The translations under genes were made by a program, and so were the position numbers. The notes under the pieces were generated by a model. The model searched no databases. It was not told where the DNA came from and saw nothing but the letters and a program-made list of their open reading frames with translations. Shown in pieces: positions 1 to 8,766 of a stretch of DNA of 64,000 nt; position 1 is the first letter of the stretch, and every line of letters begins with the position of its first letter. Origin of the DNA: Tolypothrix sp. PCC 7910 (lineage in GTDB: Bacteria; Cyanobacteriota; Cyanobacteriia; Cyanobacteriales; Nostocaceae); the NCBI RefSeq assembly GCF_011769525.1, contig NZ_CP050440.1, positions 993,501-1,057,500 on the forward strand, written 5' to 3'.

Positions 1-423
1 AGTTAACCAATTGATAAACTTACCTTCGTTTGATCCCGACCCAGATCCAATATCAGACCAACCAGTTTCATCTAGTTTGGCTGTTTTGAGACTACTAGCA
101 AGTAAGTTACTGATGATTTGATTCGTGAAGGTTTCCATCCCACAATTAGTATGATGAATGACAAACCATTCACGAGTCCCAAGTAGTTTGTAAGAAATCA
201 CCAAAGAGCGAATTGCATCATCGCTAGCACGTCCACCTGCATTGCGAATTACATGAGCATCCCCTTCAGCTAATCCAGCAAATTTAGCTGGATCGAGTCT
301 CGCATCCATGCAAGTGAGAATTGCAAACCGACGAGCTGGGGGTATGGTGAGATTACCCTTATCACTGAAGTTTTGCGTGTAAGTAAGATTAGCTGCCAGA
401 ACTTCTTCTACAATTTGGCTCAT
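1..423 (-). CDS. Beta-class carbonic anhydrase (partial, C-terminus outside window)
   Basis: Reading leftwards from an ATG at 423, the frame stays open to the window edge (141 codons); I translated it by hand. It shows the beta-carbonic anhydrase zinc site: Cys38 in a CMDAR motif (with the Asp40/Arg42 dyad) and His91-x2-Cys94 in HTNCG. The enzyme interconverts CO2 and bicarbonate, normally in the cytoplasm. Family members of this short type run to about 180-200 residues, so roughly a quarter is missing. A copy of the sulfur-island dyad motif lies about 90 bases upstream (512-545), which suggests it is co-regulated with the sulfonate genes. Family call is firm; physiological role here is inference. 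Confidence 0.9.
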   Translation of the reverse strand, partial: MSQIVEEVLAANLTYTQNFSDKGNLTIPPARRFAILTCMDARLDPAKFAGLAEGDAHVIRNAGGRASDDAIRSLVISYKLLGTREWFVIHHTNCGMETFTNQIISNLLASSLKTAKLDETGWSDIGSGSGSNEGKFINWLT

Positions 424-511
424 TTTGAATCTTTATAGGTAAGCACTTAATTCGCAAAGAAAAAGCAAGATTTCTATTTTGTTTACCCTAGTTTGAGAAA
501 ATTACTTATAT

Positions 512-545
512 AAACTACAGTAACTTGATAGGAATTTGCTATTTT
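512..545. promoter_or_regulatory. Dyad motif copy A (candidate operator of carbonic anhydrase gene)
   Basis: Left arm AAACTAC at 512-518 is perfect; right arm at 539-545 (CTATTTT) matches GTAGTTT at 5 of 7 with the same 20-base spacing as copies B and D. On the minus strand the good arm is followed at once by TATATAAG, a -10-like hexamer, placing the motif where an activator would overlap a -35 region of the carbonic anhydrase gene. Confidence 0.5.
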
Positions 546-624
546 ATAAAGAGTAATTTGCCATAAATTAATATAAAAAGCAAGTCAGGAGACGCAACAA
601 AATCAATTAAGCTGCTGAAAATTG

Positions 625-663
625 TTGACGGTTGACTGTTCAATGTGAAAGGTCAACCGTCAA
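625..663. repeat. Heptamer-repeat stem-loop
   Basis: TTGACGGTTGAC at 625-636 and its exact complement GTCAACCGTCAA at 652-663 form a 12-bp stem with a 15-base loop. It belongs to the heptamer repeat family found throughout the window and lies just past the stop codon of the leftward SsuA-like gene, so it may act as its transcription terminator, although no clear T-run follows. Confidence 0.6.
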
Positions 664-700
664 AAATAGCGCTGGAATATTTTTTTACTTCAGAAATGCT

Positions 701-1795
701 TTACCATTTCTGGTTAGGAACCCAGTTGTAGTTTTTATCTTTGACATCGATTTTCTTGGGAATAACTTTGAGTTCGTAGAAGCTATCTGCCATATTTTGT
801 AAGCCTGAGAGAACTTCATCAGTTATAGGTAATACTTTGCGATCGCCTCCGCGTTCCTCTACTATTTCCATTGTGGCTAAATCAACTTTGTAGAGTTTGG
901 AAAGTAGCTTGGCTGAATCTTTGTAGTTACTTTTCGCCCAACTACCTGCTTTTTCCAATTCTTGCAAAATTATTTTCACAATATCTGGATGATCGCGGAC
1001 AAAATCTGGCGCAGCGTAATAAAATCCTGGGCTTTCTACAGCAGCTTTTTCGCCAAATACTGTAGTATTGTCTGCTAACAAACGAGTCCGCAGCTTACGT
1101 TCAGCTTCTGCAGTATAAGGATCCCAAATTACCCATGCATCGAAATCACCGCGCTCAAAGGCTGGTAAAGCTTCAGCTGGTGTGAGATAGACTGGTTGAA
1201 TATCTGAATATTTCAAACCGACTTTTTCTAAAGCACGCACGATCATATATTGCGAACTTGCACCTTTAGCAAAAGCGACTTTCTTACCTTTTAAATCAGC
1301 AAGAGTTTTAAGGGGTGAATTTTCTTTCACCAGGATGGCAGAACTTCTAGTACTACTGGTACTTGCAGCCACTCTTACAAAAGGTTTGTCAGCAGCTTGA
1401 GCAAACACGCTTCCTGTACCACCACCACCGCCAAAAACGATCGCTCCTACACCCATACCTTCAAGTAAAGGTGCTGTTGAGGAAAATTCATTCCAGGTGA
1501 CAGAAATACCTTGAGGTTGTAACCGCTTCTCTAGACTACCTTGGGCTTTGAGGATATTCAGCAGCGCCATCCCTTTTTGATGTCCCATTTTCAACACTGT
1601 TAACTTGCTGGCTTGGGGTTTTTCTGCTGGTGCGTTCGCTGAATTACTAGGGGCGCAAGATGCGATCGCAAAACTCAAGCCTAAACCGATGACAAATAAT
1701 AATGCAAATGACGTAATTCTCGTTTGCTGAAAAGATTTCAATAACCTCCTCTGATTTATCCAACTTGAAAACTGATTTATCAGCCGCTTGAACAT
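701..1795 (-). CDS. Sulfonate/taurine-type ABC transporter substrate-binding lipoprotein (SsuA-like)
   Basis: Periplasmic binding protein of the nitrate/sulfonate/bicarbonate class, which delivers aliphatic sulfonates to an SsuBC-type importer. Start chosen at the ATG at 1795 (AGGA six bases upstream); an upstream in-frame TTG at 1819 is less likely. The N-terminus carries a basic stretch, a hydrophobic segment and a lipobox ending IASC with the lipidated Cys near residue 47. The body has the type 2 periplasmic fold signatures, for example the LADLKGKKVAFAKG stretch and WDPYTAEAE. No permease or ATPase gene is adjacent, so it must borrow a transporter encoded elsewhere. It follows the ferritin-like pair on the same strand after a 364-base repeat-containing gap. 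Substrate is inferred from family and context. Confidence 0.82.
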   Translation of the reverse strand: MFKRLINQFSSWINQRRLLKSFQQTRITSFALLFVIGLGLSFAIASCAPSNSANAPAEKPQASKLTVLKMGHQKGMALLNILKAQGSLEKRLQPQGISVTWNEFSSTAPLLEGMGVGAIVFGGGGGTGSVFAQAADKPFVRVAASTSSTRSSAILVKENSPLKTLADLKGKKVAFAKGASSQYMIVRALEKVGLKYSDIQPVYLTPAEALPAFERGDFDAWVIWDPYTAEAERKLRTRLLADNTTVFGEKAAVESPGFYYAAPDFVRDHPDIVKIILQELEKAGSWAKSNYKDSAKLLSKLYKVDLATMEIVEERGGDRKVLPITDEVLSGLQNMADSFYELKVIPKKIDVKDKNYNWVPNQKW

Positions 1796-1939
1796 ATTTA
1801 TTCCTTTGCCTTTTGGCAATAAATTTTTCTTAAATTTTGTTTTTTGATGGAATATTTAAAATTTATTATATTAATCAATTGGAAAATATTTTAAGCATTA
1901 ATTGTAGTGGCGAGGCAAGGCTAAAATAGTGCGTTAATA

Positions 1940-1971
1940 AACCGCAGAGGCGCAGAGAACACAGAGAGAAG
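1940..1971. repeat. Dispersed CGCAGAGG-type repeat
   Basis: The sequence ACCGCAGAGGCGCAGAGA and following CACAGAGAG belong to a short dispersed family; close copies occur at 5389-5421 and 14899-14927. Such copies are common between genes in Nostocales. No function is known to me. Confidence 0.6.
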
Positions 1972-2009
1972 AGAAGAAATTTATTGCAACATTTTAGCTG
2001 TGTCAGTCC

Positions 2010-2120
2010 AGTAGGGTGTGTTATGCTGTTTGCTTTTAGCGTTCCCGCAGGGTAGGCTAACGCACCTTAAATTGTTGATTATAGGTCGGTGCGTTGCGCT
2101 GCGCGACAACACACCCTACT
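2010..2120. repeat. MITE-like element with 13-bp terminal inverted repeats
   Basis: AGTAGGGTGTGTT at 2010-2022 is exactly complementary to AACACACCCTACT at 2108-2120. The interior carries the TTCCCGCAGGGTAGGC and GGTGCGTTGCGCTGCGC stretches seen in cyanobacterial dispersed repeats. A related copy lies at 24037-24099. It has no coding capacity. With the CGCAGAGG repeat it accounts for most of the 1796-2159 gap. Confidence 0.6.
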
Positions 2121-2159
2121 ATTTGATTTGTCTTGATTGAAATTAGCAATAATTTCAAC

Positions 2160-2963
2160 TTACTGGGTGATAGAAGTAAGTTGAGGATTAGGGATATCTA
2201 GCAAGTAGGAAAGTACTTCTTTGCGCCAAGCATCATATATTGGTTCAATACCTTGGCTATTAGAACCATTAAAATTTTCTGCATCTTGCCAGCGTTGTTT
2301 GATATAACCAGCACGCCGCTTTTGAATTTCTTCATCTAATTCTAATAATTGTGCAGCTAGTTCAGCGCGTTCATTAGACGAAGCTCGCTCAAATTTCTTA
2401 CGCCACCAATTAGCAATTGTGACTCGATGAATTGCTTCATCATCGCTAAATTTTTCGCTACTTTGTTGGGCTAATATTGCATCACCAATTGTTGATGTCA
2501 GTTTATTAAACCAAACTTGGGGCAAAATATGATGCTCATAATGTAGTTCCCAAGCAATAAATCCTAGCCAGTTACGATAGGGTAAATCTTCAAGAAATTC
2601 CCAATGGCGTTCAGCTTCTTTACGGATATCGTCAATCGGATCGCGTCCAGTTAGAGCAATGACTCTTTCACGAAATGCGATCGCATGTGCGCCATCGTCA
2701 CCAATTTGTCTACTCAAAATTAAATGCAAATCTGGGTCAGGAATCAATAAGATTGCCTTACTCGCAGCTTGTACAATAGACAAATCGTGACCACCAGTAG
2801 CAGCCCAATATTGATAAAAATGCTCTTTTTCTGCTTCTGTAATTGGTGGGCGGCTGGGATGTTCGCGAGTTAATGGTACGTGTGGCGCGTACTGACTAAA
2901 GAGTTTTTCTAGGTTTTCTTTTTCAAACTCTACACTCCAGCTTCGAGTTAAAGTTGCAGCCAT
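2160..2963 (-). CDS. Ferritin-like protein, paralogue 2 (function unknown)
   Basis: 267 residues, soluble, no signal peptide. I do not recognise a named family, but three metal-ligand-like helices stand out: DDGAH at 89-93, ELHYEHH at 139-145 and DEAIHR at 175-180, i.e. repeated (E/D)-x2-H motifs as in ferritin-like di-iron four-helix proteins. The start is the ATG preceded by AAGGAA seven bases upstream. It is the second gene of a pair, 32 bases after its paralogue, which it matches across its whole length including the ends (ITRPAW/LTRSWS start, EVLSY-LDIP finish). Location among flavin monooxygenases suggests an accessory oxygenase or iron-linked step in organosulfur use; that is inference only. 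Confidence 0.7.
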   Translation of the reverse strand: MAATLTRSWSVEFEKENLEKLFSQYAPHVPLTREHPSRPPITEAEKEHFYQYWAATGGHDLSIVQAASKAILLIPDPDLHLILSRQIGDDGAHAIAFRERVIALTGRDPIDDIRKEAERHWEFLEDLPYRNWLGFIAWELHYEHHILPQVWFNKLTSTIGDAILAQQSSEKFSDDEAIHRVTIANWWRKKFERASSNERAELAAQLLELDEEIQKRRAGYIKQRWQDAENFNGSNSQGIEPIYDAWRKEVLSYLLDIPNPQLTSITQ

Positions 2964-2995
2964 AATAGGTTCCTTGAGATATTGTAGATTGCGTC

Positions 2996-3811
2996 CTAAT
3001 CGTTAATGCTGACAAGTTTGGGTAACTGAGAAACTGGAATATCTAAGAAGTAAGACAATACCTCTTGTCGCCAAGTATCGTAAATTACACCTGTTCCTTC
3101 TACTTCAATCCCTAGCGCCCGACGGCTAACTTTTTCATGCTCTTTTAAATAGGGATTGCGACGGCGTTGGACTTCTTCGTCTGCTTCGATTACCTGTGCA
3201 GCTAACTCAGCTTTTTCCGTTGGCGAAGCTTTGTCAAATTTACGTAGCCACCACTCTGCAACACCTGCACGGTGAAATGTTTCATCTGGGATAATTCTCG
3301 CTGTCGCAAAGCTGGAGGATTCTGGATCGTACAGCCTTGATAAACGGCGATTTAATGAGCCAATGGCAACAATATGATGTTCATAATGCAGTTCAAAAGC
3401 TAAAAAGCCTAACCAGCCACGTCGGGGTATATCTCCCATAAAATCCCAATGCTTTTGTACTTGCTTTTGGATATCGTCAATGGGATCGTGACCAAATAAT
3501 GCTTCTACACGGCGACGAGTATTTTCTGCATGTGCGCCATCATCACCTAATTGACGACTTAAAAATAACTGCAATTCTGGATCGGGAATTTTATCAATAA
3601 CGTTGGCGACAACTTGCACAATAAATAAATCATGGGCTGCACCACCAACACGGAAATGGTAAAAATTTTCTAGTTCTTCGGCTGTGGCGATCGCTTTTGG
3701 CTCTTGCAAGCGCTTTTTCGGAATATGGGGCGCGTGTTTATCAATTAACCTATCAATTGTTTCATTTTCAAATTCAATTGTCCAAGCTGGACGAGTGATA
3801 ATAACAGTCAT
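2996..3811 (-). CDS. Ferritin-like protein, paralogue 1 (function unknown)
   Basis: 271-residue cytoplasmic protein, clear paralogue of the following gene. Candidate metal ligands are conserved in the same order: DDGAH at 90-94, ELHYEHH at 140-146 and DETFHR at 176-181. The conservation of these motifs between two otherwise diverged copies argues that they are catalytic or metal binding. ATG has AGGAG just upstream. It is the first gene of a leftward operon whose promoter would lie in the 756-base divergent region holding motif copies B and C. Alternatives are a haem-oxygenase-like helical fold or a non-metal bundle; a structure prediction would decide. Confidence 0.7.
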   Translation of the reverse strand: MTVIITRPAWTIEFENETIDRLIDKHAPHIPKKRLQEPKAIATAEELENFYHFRVGGAAHDLFIVQVVANVIDKIPDPELQLFLSRQLGDDGAHAENTRRRVEALFGHDPIDDIQKQVQKHWDFMGDIPRRGWLGFLAFELHYEHHIVAIGSLNRRLSRLYDPESSSFATARIIPDETFHRAGVAEWWLRKFDKASPTEKAELAAQVIEADEEVQRRRNPYLKEHEKVSRRALGIEVEGTGVIYDTWRQEVLSYFLDIPVSQLPKLVSIND

Positions 3812-4156
3812 ATTTTGCTCCTGTGTGTGAGTTGTTCACTGATGTGGAACAGAGCCGAGTTAATCTGCCAATCTTGAATTTTTGTAACGCGAATTTATAT
3901 GTTGTAATCTCGCGTCTGTTCTTTGTCTGTTCGTAAAATTTAATGATGTGTTGTGCTATCTAAAATTTGTTGTTATCCACACATTTTTTGCAACTGTGGG
4001 AAAGCCTTTGACTCATAATTAGCTAGGGTTTAAGAAAAAAGTGAGCCTAGTTGCTGGAATTTAAAATCTTACTCCCTTCTCTAGGCTCAGGCGGCATAAC
4101 TGTTCAGAACCTTGGCAATCAGCGTTTGAAAGTAAATGTTTAATTTCTTAAACCAT

Positions 4157-4190
4157 AAACTACGGTAATTTGACCAATAAACCGTAGTTT
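4157..4190. promoter_or_regulatory. Dyad motif copy B (best copy)
   Basis: Perfect 12-bp inverted repeat: ATAAACTACGGT at 4155-4166 and ACCGTAGTTTAT at 4181-4192, spacer 14. Measured on the shorter arms it is AAACTAC-N20-GTAGTTT. On the plus strand the right arm runs into TATAAAT, a good -10 hexamer. It could serve both divergent operons. Confidence 0.65.
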
Positions 4191-4285
4191 ATAAATATGA
4201 GATTTGCATATATGGCGATAAAAAACAAGGGGTGAGATTTTCAAGCTTGCTTCTTGAGGTGAACTATGGTAGGTTCATATTGCAG

Positions 4286-4319
4286 AAAATACAGTAGCTC
4301 GACTGATTTACCGTAGTTT
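4286..4319. promoter_or_regulatory. Dyad motif copy C
   Basis: Left arm AAAATAC at 4286-4292 matches AAACTAC at 6 of 7; right arm GTAGTTT at 4313-4319 is perfect, again 20 bases apart. Core reads ACAGTA-N12-TACCGT. The right arm is followed by AATAAA, a possible -10, in the direction of the aldolase gene. Confidence 0.55.
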
Positions 4320-4567
4320 AATAAAAAATGTTACTAACCTACTCCAAAGAGTTGCTGTGCTAGATAATTTCCTACCTAACTTTGGGTAAATAGTAATGAT
4401 CCGAAAGATTTTATTAACTCTGTGCGATCGCATCTGTTAAAAAATTTCATCAAATAATTTTGCTAATAGTTTGACGGTGCAGTCATCCAAATCGTCACGC
4501 CTAATATATCAGGCTATTTCATGGCTGTATTTATTAAATAATCTTCTATTTATAGGAGTCGAAAATC

Positions 4568-5347
4568 ATGGTGCAAACTTCCATCGTCCGCAATGGTACT
4601 CTCGTTAAACCACCAACCTTTACCTCCACAGAAGCAGAACGTCGTCATCGCAAAGAACGGTTAGCAGCAGCTTTACGTATTTTTGCCCGTTTAGGTTTTG
4701 CTCAAGGATTAGGAGGACACATCACAGCCCGCGATCCGGAACTTACCGATCATTTTTGGGTTAATCCTTTTGGGATTCATTTCAGCCGCGTGCGTGTTTC
4801 TGACTTAATCTTGGTGAATGCTCAAGGTGAAGTTGTTCAAGGTAACGGCGCACTCAATCAAGCTGCATACGCTATTCACTCCCAAATTCACGAAGCCCGT
4901 CCAGATGTAGTAGCGGCGGCTCATGCTCATTCCTTCTATGGCAAAACTTGGTCAGCACTAGGTCGCTTAATCGATCCGATTACTCAAGATTCTGCTGTGT
5001 TCTACCAAGATCATGCTTTATTTGATGATTACAAAGGTATTGTGTTAGATACCAGTGAAGGAAAACGCATTGCTGAAGGATTAGGTAATAAAAAAGCGGC
5101 AATTCTCCGCAATCATGGATTATTAACCGTAGGACATACTGTAGACGAGGCGGCTTGGTGGTTTATCCGGCTAGAAGATGCAACCAAATCCCAATTGCTA
5201 GCCGAATCCGTAGGTAAACCTATCCCCATTGAGCATGACCTCGCTTTAAGTATTCAACAACGCAATGGTACTCATGAAGCAGGTTGGCGTGCATTCCAAT
5301 ATTTGTGGGATGAAATTACCCGCGATCAACCAGACTTATTGGATTGA
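4568..5347 (+). CDS. Class II aldolase/adducin family protein
   Basis: 259 residues, cytoplasmic. Class II (zinc-dependent) aldolase fold related to L-fuculose-phosphate aldolase and ribulose-5-phosphate epimerase. Visible zinc ligands: His119 and His121 in AAHAHS and His183 in RNHG; LGGHIT at 48-53 is the phosphate/substrate loop region. AGGAG lies nine bases before the ATG. It opens a rightward operon with the SsuD-like monooxygenase, HbpS-like protein and SfnG-like monooxygenase. Possible role: cleaving or isomerising the carbon skeleton or aldehyde left after desulfonation; this is inference. Substrate cannot be read from sequence. Confidence 0.85.
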   Translation: MVQTSIVRNGTLVKPPTFTSTEAERRHRKERLAAALRIFARLGFAQGLGGHITARDPELTDHFWVNPFGIHFSRVRVSDLILVNAQGEVVQGNGALNQAAYAIHSQIHEARPDVVAAAHAHSFYGKTWSALGRLIDPITQDSAVFYQDHALFDDYKGIVLDTSEGKRIAEGLGNKKAAILRNHGLLTVGHTVDEAAWWFIRLEDATKSQLLAESVGKPIPIEHDLALSIQQRNGTHEAGWRAFQYLWDEITRDQPDLLD

Positions 5348-5388
5348 TAGCGATTGAAATTGGACTGACGTAAAAATCGCAGATAATC

Positions 5389-5421
5389 AAACCGCAGAGG
5401 ACGCGGAGGACACAGAGTTTG
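5389..5421. repeat. Dispersed CGCAGAGG-type repeat
   Basis: Copy of the repeat at 1940-1971 (ACCGCAGAGGACGCGGAGG then CACAGAG), located in the 163-base gap between the aldolase gene and the SsuD-like gene. Confidence 0.55.
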
Positions 5422-5510
5422 AGAGGTTTTTTGCATCAGTCCTATGAAAATTAGGGACTGGAGAAAACTTTCCTCATCCCTAATTAAAATTATTTGTAGG
5501 AGAATTGATC

Positions 5511-6611
5511 GTGCCAGTTGAGTTTATCGGGTTAATCCGCACCAAACCTGCTTCGGAGTTAAACAGTTTACCGGGTAGTCTAGCGGATGATATTATTGAC
5601 CCCGCCTATGTGCGTGAGTTTGCCCAAGCTCATGAACAAGGGGATTTTGATAAGGTATTAATCGGCTATAGCTCTAGTAGTCCTGATGGTTTTACCGTTG
5701 CTACCCATGCAGCTGCGTTTACTGAGCGCTTAGGCTTTTTGATTGCTCATCGTCCAGGTTTTGTTGCACCAACTTTAGCAGCACGCAAAGCAGCGACCCT
5801 CGACCATTTCACTAATGGTCGGATTGCGGTGCATATTATTACTGGCGGTAGTGATGCAGACCAGCAAAGAGATGGTGACTGGCTTGATCATGACAATCGC
5901 TATCGTCGTACAGATGAGTATTTAGAAATTGTGCGTCGTGTTTGGACAAGCGATACACCCTTTGATTACGAGGGTGAATTTTATCGTGTTAAAGATGCTT
6001 TCTCTGCTATCAAACCACTGCAAAAGCCTCATATTCCCCTTTACTTTGGCGGTGCATCCGGCCCAGCCGTAGAAGTAGGAGCCAAGCATAGTAACGTCTA
6101 TGCATTGTGGGGTGAGCCAATAGCCGCAGTTAAAGAACGGATTGCTCAAGTTAAGGCGGCTTTACCTCCCGATCGCTCTATTCGCTTTAGTGTATCTCTG
6201 CGTCCTATTTTGGGTGTGACAGAAGAACAGGCTTGGGAAAAAGCCAGAAATATTTTAGGGCGAATTCAAGAACAACGGGGAGGTGCAAAAGTCGCGCCCC
6301 CAGCTAGACCACAGGCGGTAGGTTCGCAACGGTTACTGGATTTTGCAGCTAAAAGCGAGATTTATGATAAGCGTTTATGGACACCGATCGCAGCTGCTAC
6401 TGGTGCGGCAGGTAACACAACTGCATTAGTGGGAACACCGGAACAAGTTGCAGAAGCTTTAGTTGATTACTATGATGCAGGTGTAACTACTCTGTTAATT
6501 CGGGGCTTCGATCCGCTACAAGATGCTATTGATTACGGGCGAGAAGTCATACCGCTAGTACGTGCAGAGGTAGCAAAACGAGAACGTCAAGCTGTTGCAG
6601 TTGGGAGATAA
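5511..6611 (+). CDS. LLM-class FMNH2-dependent monooxygenase, alkanesulfonate monooxygenase type (SsuD-like)
   Basis: 366 residues with the bacterial luciferase-like (LLM) TIM-barrel pattern: FLIAHRPGF near 82-90, AARKAATLDHFTNGRIAVHIITGG near 96-119, and the HDNRYRRTDEYLEI stretch typical of SsuD. Alkanesulfonate monooxygenase uses reduced flavin and O2 to release sulfite from an alkanesulfonate, giving an aldehyde. I start at GTG 5511, which has TAGGAG eight bases upstream; the in-frame TTG at 5505 lies too close to that site. The gene sits five bases before the HbpS-like gene, so the two are surely co-transcribed. No flavin reductase (SsuE) is present in the window. Confidence 0.87.
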   Translation: MPVEFIGLIRTKPASELNSLPGSLADDIIDPAYVREFAQAHEQGDFDKVLIGYSSSSPDGFTVATHAAAFTERLGFLIAHRPGFVAPTLAARKAATLDHFTNGRIAVHIITGGSDADQQRDGDWLDHDNRYRRTDEYLEIVRRVWTSDTPFDYEGEFYRVKDAFSAIKPLQKPHIPLYFGGASGPAVEVGAKHSNVYALWGEPIAAVKERIAQVKAALPPDRSIRFSVSLRPILGVTEEQAWEKARNILGRIQEQRGGAKVAPPARPQAVGSQRLLDFAAKSEIYDKRLWTPIAAATGAAGNTTALVGTPEQVAEALVDYYDAGVTTLLIRGFDPLQDAIDYGREVIPLVRAEVAKRERQAVAVGR

Positions 6612-6616
6612 CAATT

Positions 6617-7051
6617 ATGGTACAAACATCTACATCTACGAGAACTGTTGAATTAATTACAGCTGATACCGCATTAGCCGCAGTCAAAGCAGGTTTAAAA
6701 GAAAGCCAAAATCTAGGCGCTAACGTATCGATAGCTGTTTACAATTCGCTTTTAACTTTGGTAGCCTTTGCACATGGTGATGGCGCACCACCTCACAGTG
6801 TGGAGACTAGCAAACGCAAAGCCCAAACAGCAGCTTCGATTCGTCGCCCTACAGGAAACTTTGCTGATCATCTGGCTGTGGCGTTACCTCTAGCTTCTGG
6901 TAACTTGCTAACAAATCTCGGTGGGGGTTTACCTATTCGCTTTGGTGGTGTCCATGTAGGAGCCATTGGTGTTGGTGGCGGTACTGTTGAGCAGGATATT
7001 GCGATCGCCAAAGCCGCGTTAAGTGCGATCGGTGCAGAGCCAATAGATTAG
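6617..7051 (+). CDS. HbpS/GlcG-like haem-binding family protein (DUF336)
   Basis: 144 residues, matching the small GlcG/HbpS family: an N-terminal alpha segment (LITADTALAAVKAG), the AVYNSLLTLVAFAHGDGA core and the glycine-rich GGGLPIRFGGVHVGAIGVGGG strand-turn near 102-122. Members bind haem or cofactors, or are found as accessory proteins in oxidation operons; catalytic activity is unproven. GGAG lies nine bases before the ATG. It sits between two flavin monooxygenase genes with gaps of 5 and 20 bases, so an accessory role to these enzymes is plausible but inferred. Confidence 0.85.
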   Translation: MVQTSTSTRTVELITADTALAAVKAGLKESQNLGANVSIAVYNSLLTLVAFAHGDGAPPHSVETSKRKAQTAASIRRPTGNFADHLAVALPLASGNLLTNLGGGLPIRFGGVHVGAIGVGGGTVEQDIAIAKAALSAIGAEPID

Positions 7052-7071
7052 TTATCTACCCAATTTGAGCG

Positions 7072-8256
7072 ATGATTCTTAGCCATTACCCTGGTTCAAT
7101 TGTCGGAAGCGATCGCTTTTTGGCTCCGACAGATTTCCCCGACAGTCCGCTCTCCCAAGCATTGCAACAGCCTGTATTGTTGGGGTTATTTCTCCCCATT
7201 CAAGCAGGCGGTTGGAGTGCTTCTACATTACCACGCACTACCGACTGGAGCTTTGAATACAACAAGGATTTGGTGCTGAAAACTGAAGCGCTGGGCTTTG
7301 ATTTAGTATTTGCGCTGTCACAATGGTTACCTAAAGGCGGCTATGGTGGCGTGTTCAACGGTCAAGCGCTGGACTCTTTTGTGACTACAGCTGCACTCAC
7401 CAGCGTCACACAGAAGATTATGCTCATCTCTACAATTCATGTGTTGTACGGGCCGATTCATCCCTTGCACTTAGCTAAGTATGGTGCAACACTCGACCAT
7501 ATATCAGGGGGTCGCTGGGGTATTAACGTCGTGACTGGACACCGCGCAGTTGAACACGAAATGTTTGGTTGGAATCGGATTGAGCATGATCATCGTTATG
7601 AACTTGCAGCTGAGTTTATCGAAGTGCTGCAACGTCTATGGGGTGATAATGAAAACTTCTCATTTGAAGGAAAGTCTTCGTGGAAACTCAATGGTGCTTA
7701 CGTCACACCTAAGCCGAAATATGGCCGTCCGGTGCTAGTCAATGCTACAGGCTCAGATGCAGGTATTTCCTTTGCTGCACGTTATTCTGACATTGTGTTT
7801 ATTACTAGCCCCGCAGGTTCAGATTTCCAGAGTGCGATCGCAGCATTACCCCCACATACTAAAAGAGTAAAGCAAGCTGCACGGGATATCGGGCGGGAAG
7901 TACGGACACTCCTCAACCCGATGGTAATTAGCCGCGAAACTGAGCGCGAAACGTGGGAATATCACGATGCGATCGTTGCTCATGCTGACTCAACCGCACC
8001 TTTAGGCTTTAGCAGATTTGATAGTGACGCGCACGCTTGGAAAGGTCGCGTCGGTAGAGATGAACCAAAGCGTCGGGCTATTGGCGGTAACATCGAGGTC
8101 ATCGGTACACCTGAGCAAGTAGTCGAGCAGTTTGTCCAGTTGAAAGAGGCTGGTATTGATGGCTTGCAGTTGAGCTTTTATGACTTTAAGCCTGATTTGG
8201 AATTTTTTGGCGATCGCATTCTCCCACTGATGAAACAGGCAGGTCTCAGGTTATAA
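7072..8256 (+). CDS. LLM-class flavin monooxygenase, dimethylsulfone monooxygenase type (SfnG-like)
   Basis: 394 residues. The LLM fold is evident from LYGPIHPLHLAKYGATLDHISGG near 126-149 followed by NVVTGHRAVE and the HDHRYELAAEFIEVLQRLW stretch. The pattern of the N-terminal half (LPIQAGGW, QWLPKGGYGG) is closest to SfnG (converts dimethylsulfone to methanesulfinate) and RutA-type enzymes. Methanesulfinate oxidised to methanesulfonate would then feed SsuD, so the two monooxygenases could form a chain. Start ATG has only a weak GAG upstream. Last gene of the operon. Exact substrate uncertain. Confidence 0.82.
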   Translation: MILSHYPGSIVGSDRFLAPTDFPDSPLSQALQQPVLLGLFLPIQAGGWSASTLPRTTDWSFEYNKDLVLKTEALGFDLVFALSQWLPKGGYGGVFNGQALDSFVTTAALTSVTQKIMLISTIHVLYGPIHPLHLAKYGATLDHISGGRWGINVVTGHRAVEHEMFGWNRIEHDHRYELAAEFIEVLQRLWGDNENFSFEGKSSWKLNGAYVTPKPKYGRPVLVNATGSDAGISFAARYSDIVFITSPAGSDFQSAIAALPPHTKRVKQAARDIGREVRTLLNPMVISRETERETWEYHDAIVAHADSTAPLGFSRFDSDAHAWKGRVGRDEPKRRAIGGNIEVIGTPEQVVEQFVQLKEAGIDGLQLSFYDFKPDLEFFGDRILPLMKQAGLRL

Positions 8257-8766
8257 ATTGACATTTGCAACTGAAAATTTTACTTGGATTATCCACATAG
8301 AAGTTAGTACTTTCCTAGTGAAACAATCAGGATTTTAACTGATTAATTATTTTTCTATTTAATTTTTATAGAAAAATAATTATCAAATTTTTGCCATGTT
8401 ACCCAATGTTTGATAGAGGTAAATATTCAATCAAAAATCTCTTGATTTTGGTTAGTATATATGCAATTATAATTTTCAATACCATTAAATCTACTCGCTT
8501 ATGGTAGTTAAATTGGAAGGGAATTTAACTACCATCTTATTTAATGAATTACTATCTAAAATTCATTTATAGATGATTTATCTGGCGTAAAGCATAGCTT
8601 TTCGTGCATCATCTGTAAAGAAATATTTGCAATATATTTTACTAAATAAAATAATTTGCTTAATATTACTTTACCACTGAGTAATTAGTTTTTTAAATAT
8701 TGTCCAAATCTCTTTAATTAAAATTTGTTCCCTATTCCCTTTTCACTCTGCAAGGAAAGTAATAAT
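8257..8766. other. AT-rich intergenic region, no gene
   Basis: 510 bases separating the SfnG-like gene from the next binding-protein gene. No plausible coding frame. The only structure seen is the inverted repeat at 8501-8535. The AAGGAAAG at about 8752-8759 is the ribosome binding site of the next gene. Confidence 0.7.
8501..8535. repeat. 14-bp perfect inverted repeat
   Basis: ATGGTAGTTAAATT (8501-8514) and AATTTAACTACCAT (8522-8535) are exact complements around GGAAGGG. It could be a terminator-like hairpin of the upstream operon or a regulator site for the downstream gene. Its arms run in the opposite order to the AAACTAC/GTAGTTT motif, so I do not count it as a copy. Confidence 0.6.

Larger units (their letters stand above)
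3812..4567. other. Divergent intergenic regulatory region, no gene
   Basis: 756 bases between the leftward ferritin-like operon and the rightward aldolase/monooxygenase operon. I see no credible coding frame. The notable content is two copies of the dyad motif (4157-4190 and 4286-4319) and one HIP1-like GCGATCGC near 4425-4432. Confidence 0.7.

Noticed and set aside
8501-8535. Further copy of the sulfur dyad motif
   Set aside because: It contains GTAGTT and AACTAC but in reversed order and without the 20-base spacing.
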